Shown piece after piece: positions 27,561-36,829 of a stretch of 64,000 nucleotides of DNA. The DNA is taken from NCBI GenBank assembly GCA_964463355.1, contig CAYXBP010000010.1, positions 1-64,000 of the forward strand, given 5' to 3'. How positions within the stretch are numbered: the first letter of the stretch is position 1; the number at the start of each line of letters is the position of its first letter. The stretch is from Firm-04 sp964463355. GTDB taxonomy: Bacteria; Bacillota; Clostridia; Oscillospirales; Ruminococcaceae. The position numbers and the translations under genes are program-made. The notes under the pieces are model-generated. The model saw nothing but the letters and a program-made list of their open reading frames with translations, was not told the DNA's origin and searched no databases.

Positions 27561-28301
27561 ATGAAAAAAGTATGGAAGAGAATCCGAAAGAATAGTATGC
27601 TGTTGCTTCTGATGTTTGCACTTTGCGGGATGGGCATTCGTGTAGCACTTTCCAACGCGGATGGCTACGACCATGATGCACTTCCTACCGTTGCCCAAAC
27701 AAACAACAAAGAATTGGTCTTCATTCTGGATGCGGGACATGGTGGCATGGACGGCGGTTGTTCCAGTGCGGATGGCATTCCAGAAAAAGGCATCAACCTG
27801 AACATTATGCTTGCACTGCGGGATTGGCTGGAGGCGTTCGGCTACCGTGTGGAGGTCACCAGAGAGAGAGACCGTTCTATTCACGACCAAGGCATCGAAG
27901 GCATCGCAAATCAGAAAAGCTCTGATATGGACAATCGGCTGGAATTGTTTAACAAGTATGACAATGCTGTGTGCATTTCGATCCATCAGAATCAATTCAC
28001 TGATCCAAAATACAGCGGAGCACAGATGTTTTATGCGAACACCAACAATAAAAGCGAAGGGCTTGCACAGCACTTACAAACACAGTTTCGCGAACAATTA
28101 CAGCCACAGAATCACCGTGAGATCAAGCAATGTGGGTCGGAGCTGTTCCTCTGCTACTATTGTGAAAACCCAACCGTAATGGTAGAGTGTGGATTCCTTT
28201 CTAACCCTGATGAGGCTGCTTTGCTTACCACAGAAGAATACCAGCACAAAGTTGCATTCACGATTTTTAGTGGTATTCAAGAGTGGCTTGCAAAGCAATA
28301 A
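27561..28301 (+). CDS. cwlD: N-acetylmuramoyl-L-alanine amidase, CwlD-like
   Basis: The zinc amidase (Amidase_3) has an N-terminal signal-anchor, zinc ligands in LDAGHGGMDGG and CISIHQNQF, and the catalytic Glu in VMVECGFLSNPDEA. CwlD strips stem peptides to allow muramic-lactam formation in the spore cortex. The single-domain layout and length (246) match it better than general autolysins. GAGGTG (27549-27554) places the start at ATG 27561. A sporulation-type promoter is expected but was not clearly found. Confidence 0.88.
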   Translation: MKKVWKRIRKNSMLLLLMFALCGMGIRVALSNADGYDHDALPTVAQTNNKELVFILDAGHGGMDGGCSSADGIPEKGINLNIMLALRDWLEAFGYRVEVTRERDRSIHDQGIEGIANQKSSDMDNRLELFNKYDNAVCISIHQNQFTDPKYSGAQMFYANTNNKSEGLAQHLQTQFREQLQPQNHREIKQCGSELFLCYYCENPTVMVECGFLSNPDEAALLTTEEYQHKVAFTIFSGIQEWLAKQ

Positions 28302-28308
28302 TTCAAAA

Positions 28309-28345
28309 AAATGACGCTTTTGACTGTACATCAAAAGCGTCATTT
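28309..28345. terminator. bidirectional terminator between cwlD and trxB
   Basis: AAATGACGCTTTTGA (28309-28323) and TCAAAAGCGTCATTT (28331-28345) pair perfectly over 15 bases with a seven-base loop and A/T flanks on both sides. Confidence 0.9.
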
Positions 28346-28350
28346 CTGTT

Positions 28351-29256
28351 TTATAGCGTTTCAAGATATCGGCAGGCTGCAAGAGCAGCAGTTGCACCAT
28401 CTGCTGTTGCGGTCACAATCTGCCGAACCGCTTTGGTACGGCAATCCCCTGCTACAAACAGACCTGCTGTTTGTGTCAGGCAACGCTCATCTGCCTTGAT
28501 ATATCCAGAATCATCCAGTGCGGCATAGGTTGCAAAGGCTTGATTATCAGGCTGCTGACCAATCGCAACAAACATACCAGTCACATGAAGGGTTTGCTCA
28601 CCAGTTAATGTTTGAATCTTAATTCCCGTCAGGGCATCTGCACCGCATAACGCTGTCACGGTGGCGTTGGTAATGACCTCCACATTGGCAAGCTGTTCAA
28701 TTCGCGTTTGCAGCACCTGCTCACCTGTCAGCCTGGGAAGATTCTGCACAATTGTGACTTTCTCGCACAAATCTGCAAGCAAAATCGCATCCTGCAAGGC
28801 AGTATTGCCGCCGCCAATAACTGCGACCTTTTGCCCACGATAAAACGCGCCGTCACAAACTGCACAATAACATACGCCTGCGCCGACCAATTCCGATTCA
28901 CGTTCCAGCCCCAACACGCGATGCTTTGCCCCTGTTGCTAGTATCACCGATTTTGCCTCGTAGCTGCCAAACTCGCCGATCAAAGTGAAAACATCCCCGT
29001 TTTTTTGTATCTCCAAAACAGTATCCAGTTCAACATCGGCACCCTGCGCCTGCACCTGCGAAAGCATCTGATCGGCTAGGGCACTGCCGCTGATTGCGAT
29101 ATGTGTTGGGAAATTCTCGACCTTAGGGGAAAAGGTGATCTGCCCACCAAAGGTTTCTTTTTCAATCAGCAAAACCGATTGGTCTGCACGGCGCGCATAC
29201 AGAGCCGCGGTCATTCCCGCTGGCCCCGCGCCGATGATAATCACATCGTACAGCAT
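28351..29256 (-). CDS. trxB: thioredoxin reductase
   Basis: This NADPH-dependent FAD enzyme reduces thioredoxin-like proteins. The FAD site IIGAGPAGMTAALYARR is at the N terminus, the redox pair is CAVC (132-135), the NADPH site is IGGGNTALQDA (about 148), and the C-terminal FAD contact is GLFVAGDCRTKAVRQ. Length 301 is usual. It lies 17 bases after nrdD, whose C terminus carries its own CPNC thioredoxin-fold domain. TrxB may therefore recharge that domain, which is inference. Confidence 0.95.
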   Translation of the reverse strand: MLYDVIIIGAGPAGMTAALYARRADQSVLLIEKETFGGQITFSPKVENFPTHIAISGSALADQMLSQVQAQGADVELDTVLEIQKNGDVFTLIGEFGSYEAKSVILATGAKHRVLGLERESELVGAGVCYCAVCDGAFYRGQKVAVIGGGNTALQDAILLADLCEKVTIVQNLPRLTGEQVLQTRIEQLANVEVITNATVTALCGADALTGIKIQTLTGEQTLHVTGMFVAIGQQPDNQAFATYAALDDSGYIKADERCLTQTAGLFVAGDCRTKAVRQIVTATADGATAALAACRYLETL

Positions 29257-29273
29257 GATGTGTAACTCCTTGT

Positions 29274-31658
29274 TTATTGTTTCACTTTTGCACTGTTTGC
29301 AAATTTTCGGATTTCCGACGCATTGACGATTCTATCAAAAGTACCGTCATGCTCAACAATCAGCGTAGGTGCCTGCTTGATACCATATTTCGCAACCAAT
29401 TCTGCGTTCTCATCTGCTATGATCTTGGTAAAGGGAATACCTGCCTGCTCCAGAAAAGTGGCTGCTATGCGGCAGTTGGGGCAGGTCGCCGTTGCAAATA
29501 GCATCACTGTTGCCTCCTCTGTGGCAGGGGCAACGGTGGCTGCGGTTGTTTCGGTGGATACAGGAACCCCATTACGGGTCAACACAGAATGCTCGATATC
29601 GTACACTTTACGGTCGAGATACTCCTGCGCTTTGCCATCGTTGAAATTCTTGACAGGACGATAGTAGCCTGTGATGCGACTATAGACTTCAGTTTCTGCA
29701 CCGCACTCGGGACAAGTTTTCTGCTCACCCACCAGATAACCGTGATTACGACACACGGAATAGGTAGGAGAAAGCGTATAGTAAGGCAGCTTGTAATTCT
29801 CGGCAATCTTACGCACCAGCGTTGCGGCAGCCTTCCAATCGGGCAGCTTTTCACCCAAAAATGCGTGGAACACGGTGCCCGAAGTATAGCATGTCTGCAA
29901 TTCGTCCTGCACATCCAACGCTGTGAAGATATCCGCGGTGCAGCCAACTGGCAGATGAGAGCTATTGGTATAATACGGCGTATCGCCTGGCTTGGCTGCG
30001 GTAATGATATTGGGGTAACGCTTCACATCATGCTTTGCCAAACGGTAAGTGGTAGACTCAGCAGGAGTTGCCTCAAGGTTATACAGATCACCGTACATCT
30101 CTTGATAATCAGCAAGACGCTCTCGCATATGATCCAGAACCTGCTTGGTAAACCGCTGTGTTTCAACATGGGTCAGATCCTTGCGCAGCCACTTTGCATT
30201 CAGACCAACCTCGTTCATGCCGATCAGCCCGATGGTGGAGAAATGATTATCCAGCGTACCCAGATAACGCTTGGTATAGGGGTACAAGCCCTCGTTCAGC
30301 AAATTGGTGATCACAGTACGCTTGATTTTCAGGCTGCGCGCTGCGATATCCATGAGTTTATCCAATCGTTGATAGAAATCTGCTTCATCGGCTGCAAGAT
30401 ACGCGATACGGGGCATATTGATGGTAACAACACCAACCGAACCAGTGCTTTCACCACTGCCGAAGAAACCACCAGTCTTTTTGCGCAGTTCACGCAGATC
30501 AAGGCGCAGCCGACAGCACATACTCCGCACATCGCTCGGCTCCATATCGCTATTGATATAGTTGGAAAAATAGGGAGTACCATATTTTGCGGTCATCTCA
30601 AATAGCAGACGGTTATTCTCAGTATCAGACCAGTCAAAGTCACGGGTAATGGAATAGGTGGGAATCGGATACTGGAAGCCACGGCCGTGTGCATCGCCTT
30701 CGATCATCGTTTCGATGAATGCCCTGTTGACCATATCCATTTCTTTTTTGCAGTCCTTATACTGAAAGCCCGCGGGTTTGCCGCCAACAATGCACTCCAT
30801 TTCGGCTAGGTCATTGGGGACTGTCCAATCCAGGGTGATATTGGAGAACGGTGCCTGTGTACCCCAACGGGAAGGCGTATTCACACCGAAGATAAAGGAT
30901 TCTATGCACTTTTTTACCTGATCATAGGAGAGGTTATCCGCCTTGACAAAGGGCGCAAGATAGGTATCAAAAGAGGAAAATGCCTGCGCGCCTGCCCACT
31001 CATTTTGCATAATGCCCAAAAAATTGACCATCTGGTTGCAGAGAGTTGCCAGATGCTTTGCGGGGGCAGAAGTGATCTTACCCTCCACGCCGCCTAAGCC
31101 CTCCTGAATGAGTTGCTTCAGCGACCAGCCGGCACAATAGCCAGTCAACATAGAAAGATCATGAATATGCATATCAGCATTACGGTGCGCATTGGCGATC
31201 TCATCATCATATATTTCCGATAGCCAATAATGAGCGGTTATGGCACCCGAATTGTTGAGAATCAGACCACCCACCGAATAGGTAACGGTAGAATTCTCTT
31301 TCACGCGCCAGTCGCTGACTTTGACATAGCTGTCCACGATTTCCTTATAATCCAGAATAGTGGACTTAAGATTACGCAGCTTTTCACGCTGACGGCGATA
31401 CAAGATATACGCTTTTGCCACATCAGCGTAGCCTGCCTGAATGAGGACTGCCTCGACGCTATCCTGAATATCTTCCACAGCGATCAGTTCATCTTTGATT
31501 TTAGGCTCAAAATCTGCCGTAACCTTGAGTGCCAGCATATCAATAATCGCAGGGTGGAATTGCTTGCCCTGCGCATTGAACGCCAGTTCAATTGCTTTTG
31601 CGATCTTGTCCAGATCAAAAGAAACTACACTGCCATCTCGTTTTGTAACTTGATACAT
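29274..31658 (-). CDS. nrdD: anaerobic ribonucleotide reductase with C-terminal glutaredoxin-like domain
   Basis: Class III ribonucleoside-triphosphate reductase makes dNTPs without oxygen using a glycyl radical. An ATP-cone (1 to about 90) precedes the ten-stranded barrel, then a zinc site with CRNHGYLV and CPECGAE, and the radical glycine in SRITGYYRPVKNFNDGK (about residue 664). Unlike most NrdD, about 80 further residues form a glutaredoxin/thioredoxin-like domain with FATATCPNC (CPNC about 726-729) and the cis-Pro segment KQAPTLIVEHDG. Start 31658 follows AAGGAG. Operon: nrdG-nrdD-trxB. Confidence 0.95.
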   Translation of the reverse strand: MYQVTKRDGSVVSFDLDKIAKAIELAFNAQGKQFHPAIIDMLALKVTADFEPKIKDELIAVEDIQDSVEAVLIQAGYADVAKAYILYRRQREKLRNLKSTILDYKEIVDSYVKVSDWRVKENSTVTYSVGGLILNNSGAITAHYWLSEIYDDEIANAHRNADMHIHDLSMLTGYCAGWSLKQLIQEGLGGVEGKITSAPAKHLATLCNQMVNFLGIMQNEWAGAQAFSSFDTYLAPFVKADNLSYDQVKKCIESFIFGVNTPSRWGTQAPFSNITLDWTVPNDLAEMECIVGGKPAGFQYKDCKKEMDMVNRAFIETMIEGDAHGRGFQYPIPTYSITRDFDWSDTENNRLLFEMTAKYGTPYFSNYINSDMEPSDVRSMCCRLRLDLRELRKKTGGFFGSGESTGSVGVVTINMPRIAYLAADEADFYQRLDKLMDIAARSLKIKRTVITNLLNEGLYPYTKRYLGTLDNHFSTIGLIGMNEVGLNAKWLRKDLTHVETQRFTKQVLDHMRERLADYQEMYGDLYNLEATPAESTTYRLAKHDVKRYPNIITAAKPGDTPYYTNSSHLPVGCTADIFTALDVQDELQTCYTSGTVFHAFLGEKLPDWKAAATLVRKIAENYKLPYYTLSPTYSVCRNHGYLVGEQKTCPECGAETEVYSRITGYYRPVKNFNDGKAQEYLDRKVYDIEHSVLTRNGVPVSTETTAATVAPATEEATVMLFATATCPNCRIAATFLEQAGIPFTKIIADENAELVAKYGIKQAPTLIVEHDGTFDRIVNASEIRKFANSAKVKQ

Positions 31659-31683
31659 AATGCTTTGACTCCTTATCAATGAT

Positions 31684-32376
31684 TTAGATTCCTCGCAACG
31701 CAGCGCGAGGGATATTGTTTTGCACGATTTCGAGATATTGATGCATCTGCGATGGTGTACACGCATGAAGCCCAGAACAAATCAACGCGCCAGAATCGCG
31801 AAACTGTTGCAGATAATACGCTTCTGCGCCTTGCAACCATTTGCCGATCACAGAAAACGATTCTGCATCGTGATACTCCTGCACCACTGTAGTGCGGAAT
31901 TCATAGGATATTTTGCCACGCATCAGATAACGCACACTTTCGTTGATGGCTTCTACTGACACCTGTTCGGTGCCTGCTGTAGAAGCATACAAAGCTGGTG
32001 CATTCTTGATATCCATGGCAACCATATCAACCAGACCGCTTTCACACATGGCGATCAACTGCTCCGGCATCGAGCCGTTGGTATCCAATTTCACAGCATA
32101 GCCCAACGCTCTGATCGGACGAATGAAGTCCTTGAGATCCTTTTGGAGCAACGGTTCACCCCCTGTGATGCACACGCCATCCAGCAGCCCTTTCCGCTTG
32201 CGCAGATACGCATAGACCGTTTCCGCATCCAGTGGGGTGCCACAGTTTGGATCCGTCACCAGCGTTGCATTGTGACAAAAGGGGCAACGGAAATTGCAGC
32301 CATATGTAAAAACCGTACAAGCTGTCTTTCCCGGATAATCCAGCAAGGTCAAATTCTGCATCCCTGCTAAAATCAT
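31684..32376 (-). CDS. nrdG: anaerobic ribonucleotide reductase activating protein (radical SAM)
   Basis: NrdG installs the glycyl radical on NrdD using a 4Fe-4S cluster and S-adenosylmethionine. The cluster motif CNFRCPFC (CxxxCxxC) is near residue 26, and the SAM-binding GGEPLLQ follows. Length 230 is typical of the longer NrdG form. The start at 32376 follows GGGGGAGAG; the longer frame to 32472 runs through the operator region and is rejected. The gene leads the operon and nrdD begins 25 bases after its stop. Confidence 0.94.
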   Translation of the reverse strand: MILAGMQNLTLLDYPGKTACTVFTYGCNFRCPFCHNATLVTDPNCGTPLDAETVYAYLRKRKGLLDGVCITGGEPLLQKDLKDFIRPIRALGYAVKLDTNGSMPEQLIAMCESGLVDMVAMDIKNAPALYASTAGTEQVSVEAINESVRYLMRGKISYEFRTTVVQEYHDAESFSVIGKWLQGAEAYYLQQFRDSGALICSGLHACTPSQMHQYLEIVQNNIPRAALRGI

Positions 32377-32468
32377 CTTTTCTCTCCCCCTCTCATTGGC
32401 ACATATGGTTCTGATGCCTTGCCGTTGAATGTATTTCCGTGATTTTCGCCGAATTGAATGCGCAATAA

Positions 32469-32516
32469 ACACAACATATAGTGTTTGACGTGTTCATATG
32501 CCACAATATTTGCGGT
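32469..32516 (-). promoter_or_regulatory. paired NrdR boxes upstream of nrdG
   Basis: On the minus strand, ACACTATATGTTGTGT (32484-32469) matches the NrdR box consensus acaCwAtATaTwGtgt at all but one position. A weaker box, ACCGCAAATATTGTGG (32516-32501), matches about 11 of 16. Box starts are 32 bases apart, the near-three-turn spacing typical of NrdR pairs. They lie just downstream of the -10, so NrdR bound to ATP/dATP should repress the operon. Confidence 0.8.
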
Positions 32517-32523
32517 ATGTACT

Positions 32524-32553
32524 ATTTTATCAGGTTTGGCAGGCTTTGTCAAT
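32524..32553 (-). promoter_or_regulatory. sigma-A promoter for nrdG-nrdD-trxB
   Basis: On the minus strand, TTGACA (32553-32548), 18 bases, TAAAAT (32529-32524), directly followed by the NrdR boxes. Confidence 0.7.
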
Positions 32554-32592
32554 ACCGTTTGCGGCACATTTCAAAAAATTTTTGATATAACA

Positions 32593-32625
32593 AGCAACTC
32601 CCTGCACCGAAGCACAGGGAGCTGC
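32593..32625 (-). terminator. hairpin after the dockerin protease gene
   Basis: Arms 32625-32614 and 32604-32593 pair over 12 bases on the minus strand (one G-U). Only a weak U tract follows, so termination is probable but not certain. Confidence 0.5.
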
Positions 32626-32639
32626 TACGCAAAATAAGA

Positions 32640-34367
32640 TTATTCGTTGTCCAGACCAGCCAGAATACGTAGAATCGCCACGGCATCTTCGCTGGTGTTT
32701 TGACCATTGAGATCTACATCACCATTGCGCAGACCCTGATCGCTGATCTCAACGTCACCGTCCTCGGCAAGAAAGCGGTTGAGCAAAATCACGTCATTAA
32801 TCTTTACATTGCCGTCACAATTCACATCGCCGATAAGCGTATCTACAGGAGGATCGGCTTCAGAATCAGTAGTGGTAATAGTAGTTGTTGTTGTGGTGGT
32901 AGATGTTGTGGTAGCTGCATCAGATGTAGTTGATGTCGTGATCGCGGAGGGCACACCATAGGCGCGGAATTGGAGCGTGCTGGGATCTTGGGCAACCATA
33001 TCATTGGCATCGTTGCTCCACTGTGCGTAATAGTATACCTGAATCTGCAACTGCGTTGTTACATCCTCCGCAGGAATTGTAATGATTACCGTTTCCACAC
33101 CATCATCGCTAAGGCTGTTTTCAAACTGGTACTCGCCCGTAACCCATGCGCCATCGACAGAATCCCAATAGCCATAGCCGCCACTCAGAGCTGCCCAAGG
33201 CAAACCTGTTGCTTCCAATGTAATTGTTGCAGCACCATTGGTATCCGCCAGCCAGTACTGATTGTTGCTGTCATAATGAACCGGAAGAGATACAACATCA
33301 CCGATGGGCGGATCTACTGTGGTAGTAGTTGTTGTAGTTGTTGTTGTGGATACAGAAGTAGAAGAGGTCTGTGTACCAACGATGGAATCTGGGCCAACAG
33401 CATTTGCAAGATCGATTCTGCCATTTTCCGTCAACAGCTTTGACCACATATAGCGCAGCATCCAACCGTCAAAATCGGTAATTACGGAGGAAGAGCCTGC
33501 CATCATGATAGAGGTACCGTTGCCAGGGAAACCTCCAGGTGGAAATCCATCGGATGCGCCCTCGCCGCCGTAGAAATCCGTGATGCCGAAGCCGTGCCCC
33601 AGTTCATGAATCTGAACATGCTTGGAACTGGTTCCTTCCGCCATGCCAATATAATAATTATCGGAAAGACGCTGCCCCCAGTCACCGCCACACCCGCCAT
33701 AATCCGGGAAGCCTTGGGTTGCCCAGAGATACTGGTCGAAACGTTTATCAAGCCCACCAGGATACTCGTAACTCTCATCAAAGAAATGGTCAAAACGAGA
33801 AAGCTCACTTGGACCACTTGCCATTGTTGTGGGAATCTCCTGGCTTTCACCAGATTGGATGACATATGTTTCTGCGTTGGTATATACGATTTCATCGGAT
33901 TGCAGATCCAGCAGCAGTGACGGATCGGTCACCGCCCAACCTACAATACGGACATCAACATGCTGATAGGGCCAGCTGTCATAATCTACAAGGTAATCTG
34001 TCCATGCATTCACGCACTCCTCAAGGGCAATCTCCAGATTCTGACGTTGCTGGAGCGTAATCGTTTTGGTAGAGTGCCAGCGCACGATGTAATTCAATGT
34101 TCCCTGACCGTCAATGATCTGGTCGAACATCCCGTTGTAACGCTTGGACTGGTTGTTGTAGCCAGAACCTGTGGCATTTTCCGCGCAGATACGGTTTTCC
34201 CAGATCCAATCGGCTGCATACTGGTACTCCGACGGCATATCACTGATGGACAACGCCGACGCAGTGAGATTGACACTGTTGCTATGCTGCGGCTGCGGTG
34301 CTGCAAGTGCCATCACGGCTGTCAATGCTGACAGCGAAACGCCAAAAGCTTTGCGTGCTGATTTCAT
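32640..34367 (-). CDS. secreted zinc metalloprotease with dockerin
   Basis: A signal peptide is followed by a catalytic domain with IHELGHGFGITD, an HExxHxxGxxD-type zinc site (about residues 252-263). A Thr-rich linker (about 340-352) leads to an accessory beta-type domain with several Trp and Tyr, perhaps carbohydrate-binding. A second Thr run and a type I dockerin follow, with repeats GDVNCDGNVKINDVILLNRF and GDVDLNGQNTSEDAVAILRI. It is likely attached to a cellulosome scaffold. The substrate is unknown; a plant or microbial surface protein is possible. Confidence 0.85.
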   Translation of the reverse strand: MKSARKAFGVSLSALTAVMALAAPQPQHSNSVNLTASALSISDMPSEYQYAADWIWENRICAENATGSGYNNQSKRYNGMFDQIIDGQGTLNYIVRWHSTKTITLQQRQNLEIALEECVNAWTDYLVDYDSWPYQHVDVRIVGWAVTDPSLLLDLQSDEIVYTNAETYVIQSGESQEIPTTMASGPSELSRFDHFFDESYEYPGGLDKRFDQYLWATQGFPDYGGCGGDWGQRLSDNYYIGMAEGTSSKHVQIHELGHGFGITDFYGGEGASDGFPPGGFPGNGTSIMMAGSSSVITDFDGWMLRYMWSKLLTENGRIDLANAVGPDSIVGTQTSSTSVSTTTTTTTTTTVDPPIGDVVSLPVHYDSNNQYWLADTNGAATITLEATGLPWAALSGGYGYWDSVDGAWVTGEYQFENSLSDDGVETVIITIPAEDVTTQLQIQVYYYAQWSNDANDMVAQDPSTLQFRAYGVPSAITTSTTSDAATTTSTTTTTTTITTTDSEADPPVDTLIGDVNCDGNVKINDVILLNRFLAEDGDVEISDQGLRNGDVDLNGQNTSEDAVAILRILAGLDNE

Positions 34368-34484
34368 GGTAATCCTCCCTTTGATTTGCTCTCTTAAACG
34401 GAGCCTTTGTGTATATTCTAGCAGGAATTCTACAAAACGTCAATGATAAAAAGTAATATAAAGTTTGCGTTTTGTACTCTCTGT

Positions 34485-36677
34485 TCAGACTGACTGCATC
34501 ATACGGCGAAACTGGTCAGGGGAAAAACCAGTACATTGCTTGAATCGCCGTAGAAATGAGGTAACATTTTCATAGGCGCACTGTTCAGCGATCTCTGCAA
34601 TGGAAGCGTTGGTTGTACGCAGCAATCGTTTGGCGCAAAGCATTTTGCTATCCGTCACATCCTGCTTGCAGCTGACACCAAAAAATTTATGGTATATGGT
34701 CTGAAAATAGGTGCGACTGAGATAGACTTCATTACACATTTCGTCGATATTCCAACGTCGTTCGGGGGCGGCATAAATCGCCTTGCGCAGAAGCAGCAGT
34801 TCCATATAATGCGGCAGGGAACTCAATTTGCGTACTTCTTCCTGCCTATGATCACACTGTGCCATTACATCGTTGAACATTGCCTGAAGATTCGTTTCGG
34901 CAGTACATGGAATCATTTGCTTGCCTATGGAAAGCGAAACGGCATAGGGCAAACCATTCATCTGATTATACTCACGCACTTGCAAATCCAATTGCTTGTG
35001 CCACTCGTTGCAGTCCTGCTGCGTATCCCGCATACCGACCACCAAAAATCTGCCGCCATCCAGACGAAAACAAGTCTGATTCATGGTACAGATGCTGCTA
35101 AGCAGCTTTGCAATGTTAAGAATCAGAGCATCGCCCTCTGCGTAGCCATACTGGTTATTGATATATGTAAGATAGTCAATATCAAGGGCTGTCAGCATCA
35201 AATATGTATGTGTCTGCGATGCCTGAATCGCACATTGTTGCAGGATTTGCGGAATCGCCTGACTATCAAACAAACCAGTAAATGGGTCACGCACCGCTGA
35301 AAAAGACAACCGACTGGAAACACGCATTAAATGATTGCGCACACGGATAAATTCCAAGCCATTGCATATGCATTCATTCCAGGATGCCATTACCTGGTTA
35401 TATTGCTCCGGATGGTCGTCCATACGCATAACGGCATAGCCGTAGCATCTTGCATTAAAGTGCAGCGGCAGAATGAAATCCACGGTGGCAGCATCATTCT
35501 GCATGGAAGGCGGCAACAGTTGCGACAACGGAAACACTACGGGAATCCCTGGTGCATCACTGACTTGCATCATTTCAGAATATCCCTCAGTACGATACGC
35601 ATTGCCATTTTTCATTTCATCCCAGTCCATACACAGGCATAGGGCATAACGAGTTACATTACTCAGCACATAGGATTTTTCTGTAAGCGTTTGCTGAAAC
35701 TGCATGAGATTTTCGGCACACTCCAATGAAACCATGACATTGGCGTTGGAAAAAGCCGTCATACTATCATCGACGGATTTTTTTCGGCGAAATACCATCA
35801 TCGGAAATGCCATATCCAGTTCGGAGCAGCCGCAGGTGGTGCCACATTCCATGGAACCAATATCTGTTGTGATATCCCACGGGGTATACTGTATATTTCG
35901 GATTCGTGCCAACAGGCAAATCACCGCTTCCACACCCGCCTGATGCAATGGCAGAGAAACACTTGCAATTTTGGGGATATGATACGCTGCTTGCAACGAT
36001 GCACCAAAACCGGCAATGGCAATATCCTGCGGGATTTGCATACCCCCTGCTGCCATGGTATCACAGAACGCAATTGCCATGGCATCATGAGAAAACAACA
36101 TGGCACGCGGTCTATGTACTTCGCCGCAGAGCATTTGCTCACCTAAGGCACGTATTTCTGCATCAGTACCCTTGCTTTCAAAACAGGTCACAGTACAATC
36201 TGCATTTTCGATCATCAAGCGGCGAAACCGTTCCGATTCTTCGGGGCGTGTGGTATCAATCATCACACCGAGATCCGTGTAGCCGTGATCTACGGTCATG
36301 TGTTGGAGCAACATTTGAATCTGCGCATCGGTATCCGTAGCAATACACGCATAATCGTCTATAACCCTACCAACGGTGATGCAAGGCACATGACATTTTT
36401 CTTGCAAAATCTGACGCAACATTGGCGTAATGGGAGAATCCGTTCGACGAGATGGGATATACATGACTGCATCCACTGTATCAAAGGGTATGGCACAGTA
36501 GATATTGCACTCGCCCTGAAAATGTTCGACATACTTGGGGTCGGGGTTATTCGGTGCAACAACCAACAGTGCGATTCCCTCCTGCTTCGCCTGCGCAAAC
36601 ACACCGTGCAGCACGCCCCATGTGAAGTCATCAAACAGCTCTTCGGCAATCACCACGATTTTTTGTGCTTTTTTCAT
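34485..36677 (-). CDS. ligand-binding / degenerate GGDEF / AraC regulator (copy 2)
   Basis: This has the same three-part layout as 19477-21696: a LacI-type ligand-binding domain (with ILFSHDAMAIAF-like core here AMLFSHDAMAIAFCDTM), a GGDEF-like domain starting RDPFTGLFDSQA with the active motif reduced to RLDGGRF, and a C-terminal AraC helix-turn-helix with SIAEIAEQCAYENVTSF. The frame opens at 36707, but that ATG would precede the predicted transcription start, so ATG 36677 is chosen. It is probably a one-component regulator; the neighbouring dockerin protease is a candidate target by position only. Confidence 0.87.
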   Translation of the reverse strand: MKKAQKIVVIAEELFDDFTWGVLHGVFAQAKQEGIALLVVAPNNPDPKYVEHFQGECNIYCAIPFDTVDAVMYIPSRRTDSPITPMLRQILQEKCHVPCITVGRVIDDYACIATDTDAQIQMLLQHMTVDHGYTDLGVMIDTTRPEESERFRRLMIENADCTVTCFESKGTDAEIRALGEQMLCGEVHRPRAMLFSHDAMAIAFCDTMAAGGMQIPQDIAIAGFGASLQAAYHIPKIASVSLPLHQAGVEAVICLLARIRNIQYTPWDITTDIGSMECGTTCGCSELDMAFPMMVFRRKKSVDDSMTAFSNANVMVSLECAENLMQFQQTLTEKSYVLSNVTRYALCLCMDWDEMKNGNAYRTEGYSEMMQVSDAPGIPVVFPLSQLLPPSMQNDAATVDFILPLHFNARCYGYAVMRMDDHPEQYNQVMASWNECICNGLEFIRVRNHLMRVSSRLSFSAVRDPFTGLFDSQAIPQILQQCAIQASQTHTYLMLTALDIDYLTYINNQYGYAEGDALILNIAKLLSSICTMNQTCFRLDGGRFLVVGMRDTQQDCNEWHKQLDLQVREYNQMNGLPYAVSLSIGKQMIPCTAETNLQAMFNDVMAQCDHRQEEVRKLSSLPHYMELLLLRKAIYAAPERRWNIDEMCNEVYLSRTYFQTIYHKFFGVSCKQDVTDSKMLCAKRLLRTTNASIAEIAEQCAYENVTSFLRRFKQCTGFSPDQFRRMMQSV

Positions 36678-36709
36678 TTTCCAGGATACCCCCTTCTTAT
36701 CTTTCATTT

Positions 36710-36738
36710 ATTATACCACATCTTCCTTTGCTTTTCAA
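36710..36738 (-). promoter_or_regulatory. sigma-A promoter for regulator copy 2
   Basis: On the minus strand, TTGAAA (36738-36733), 17 bases, TATAAT (36715-36710). The start site would fall near 36703, which excludes the ATG at 36707. Confidence 0.8.
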
Positions 36739-36773
36739 GTTGGGAGACTATATAACAATAGACTTTCGGCACA

Positions 36774-36829
36774 CAGCACCTTTTGTGAGCTTCCGTCATG
36801 CACGGGAGCTGACAGAAGGTGCTGTTTTT
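36774..36829 (+). terminator. hairpin with T tract at the element's left edge
   Basis: CAGCACCTT (36774-36782) pairs with AAGGTGCTG (36816-36824), with an inner AGCTTCCGT/ACGGGAGCT stem, followed by TTTTTG. The 36830-36984 leader that follows has a second GGGAACGGT/ACCGTTCCC hairpin (36890-36917). It probably insulates the element from the chromosome or acts as a leader attenuator for parA. Confidence 0.6.
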
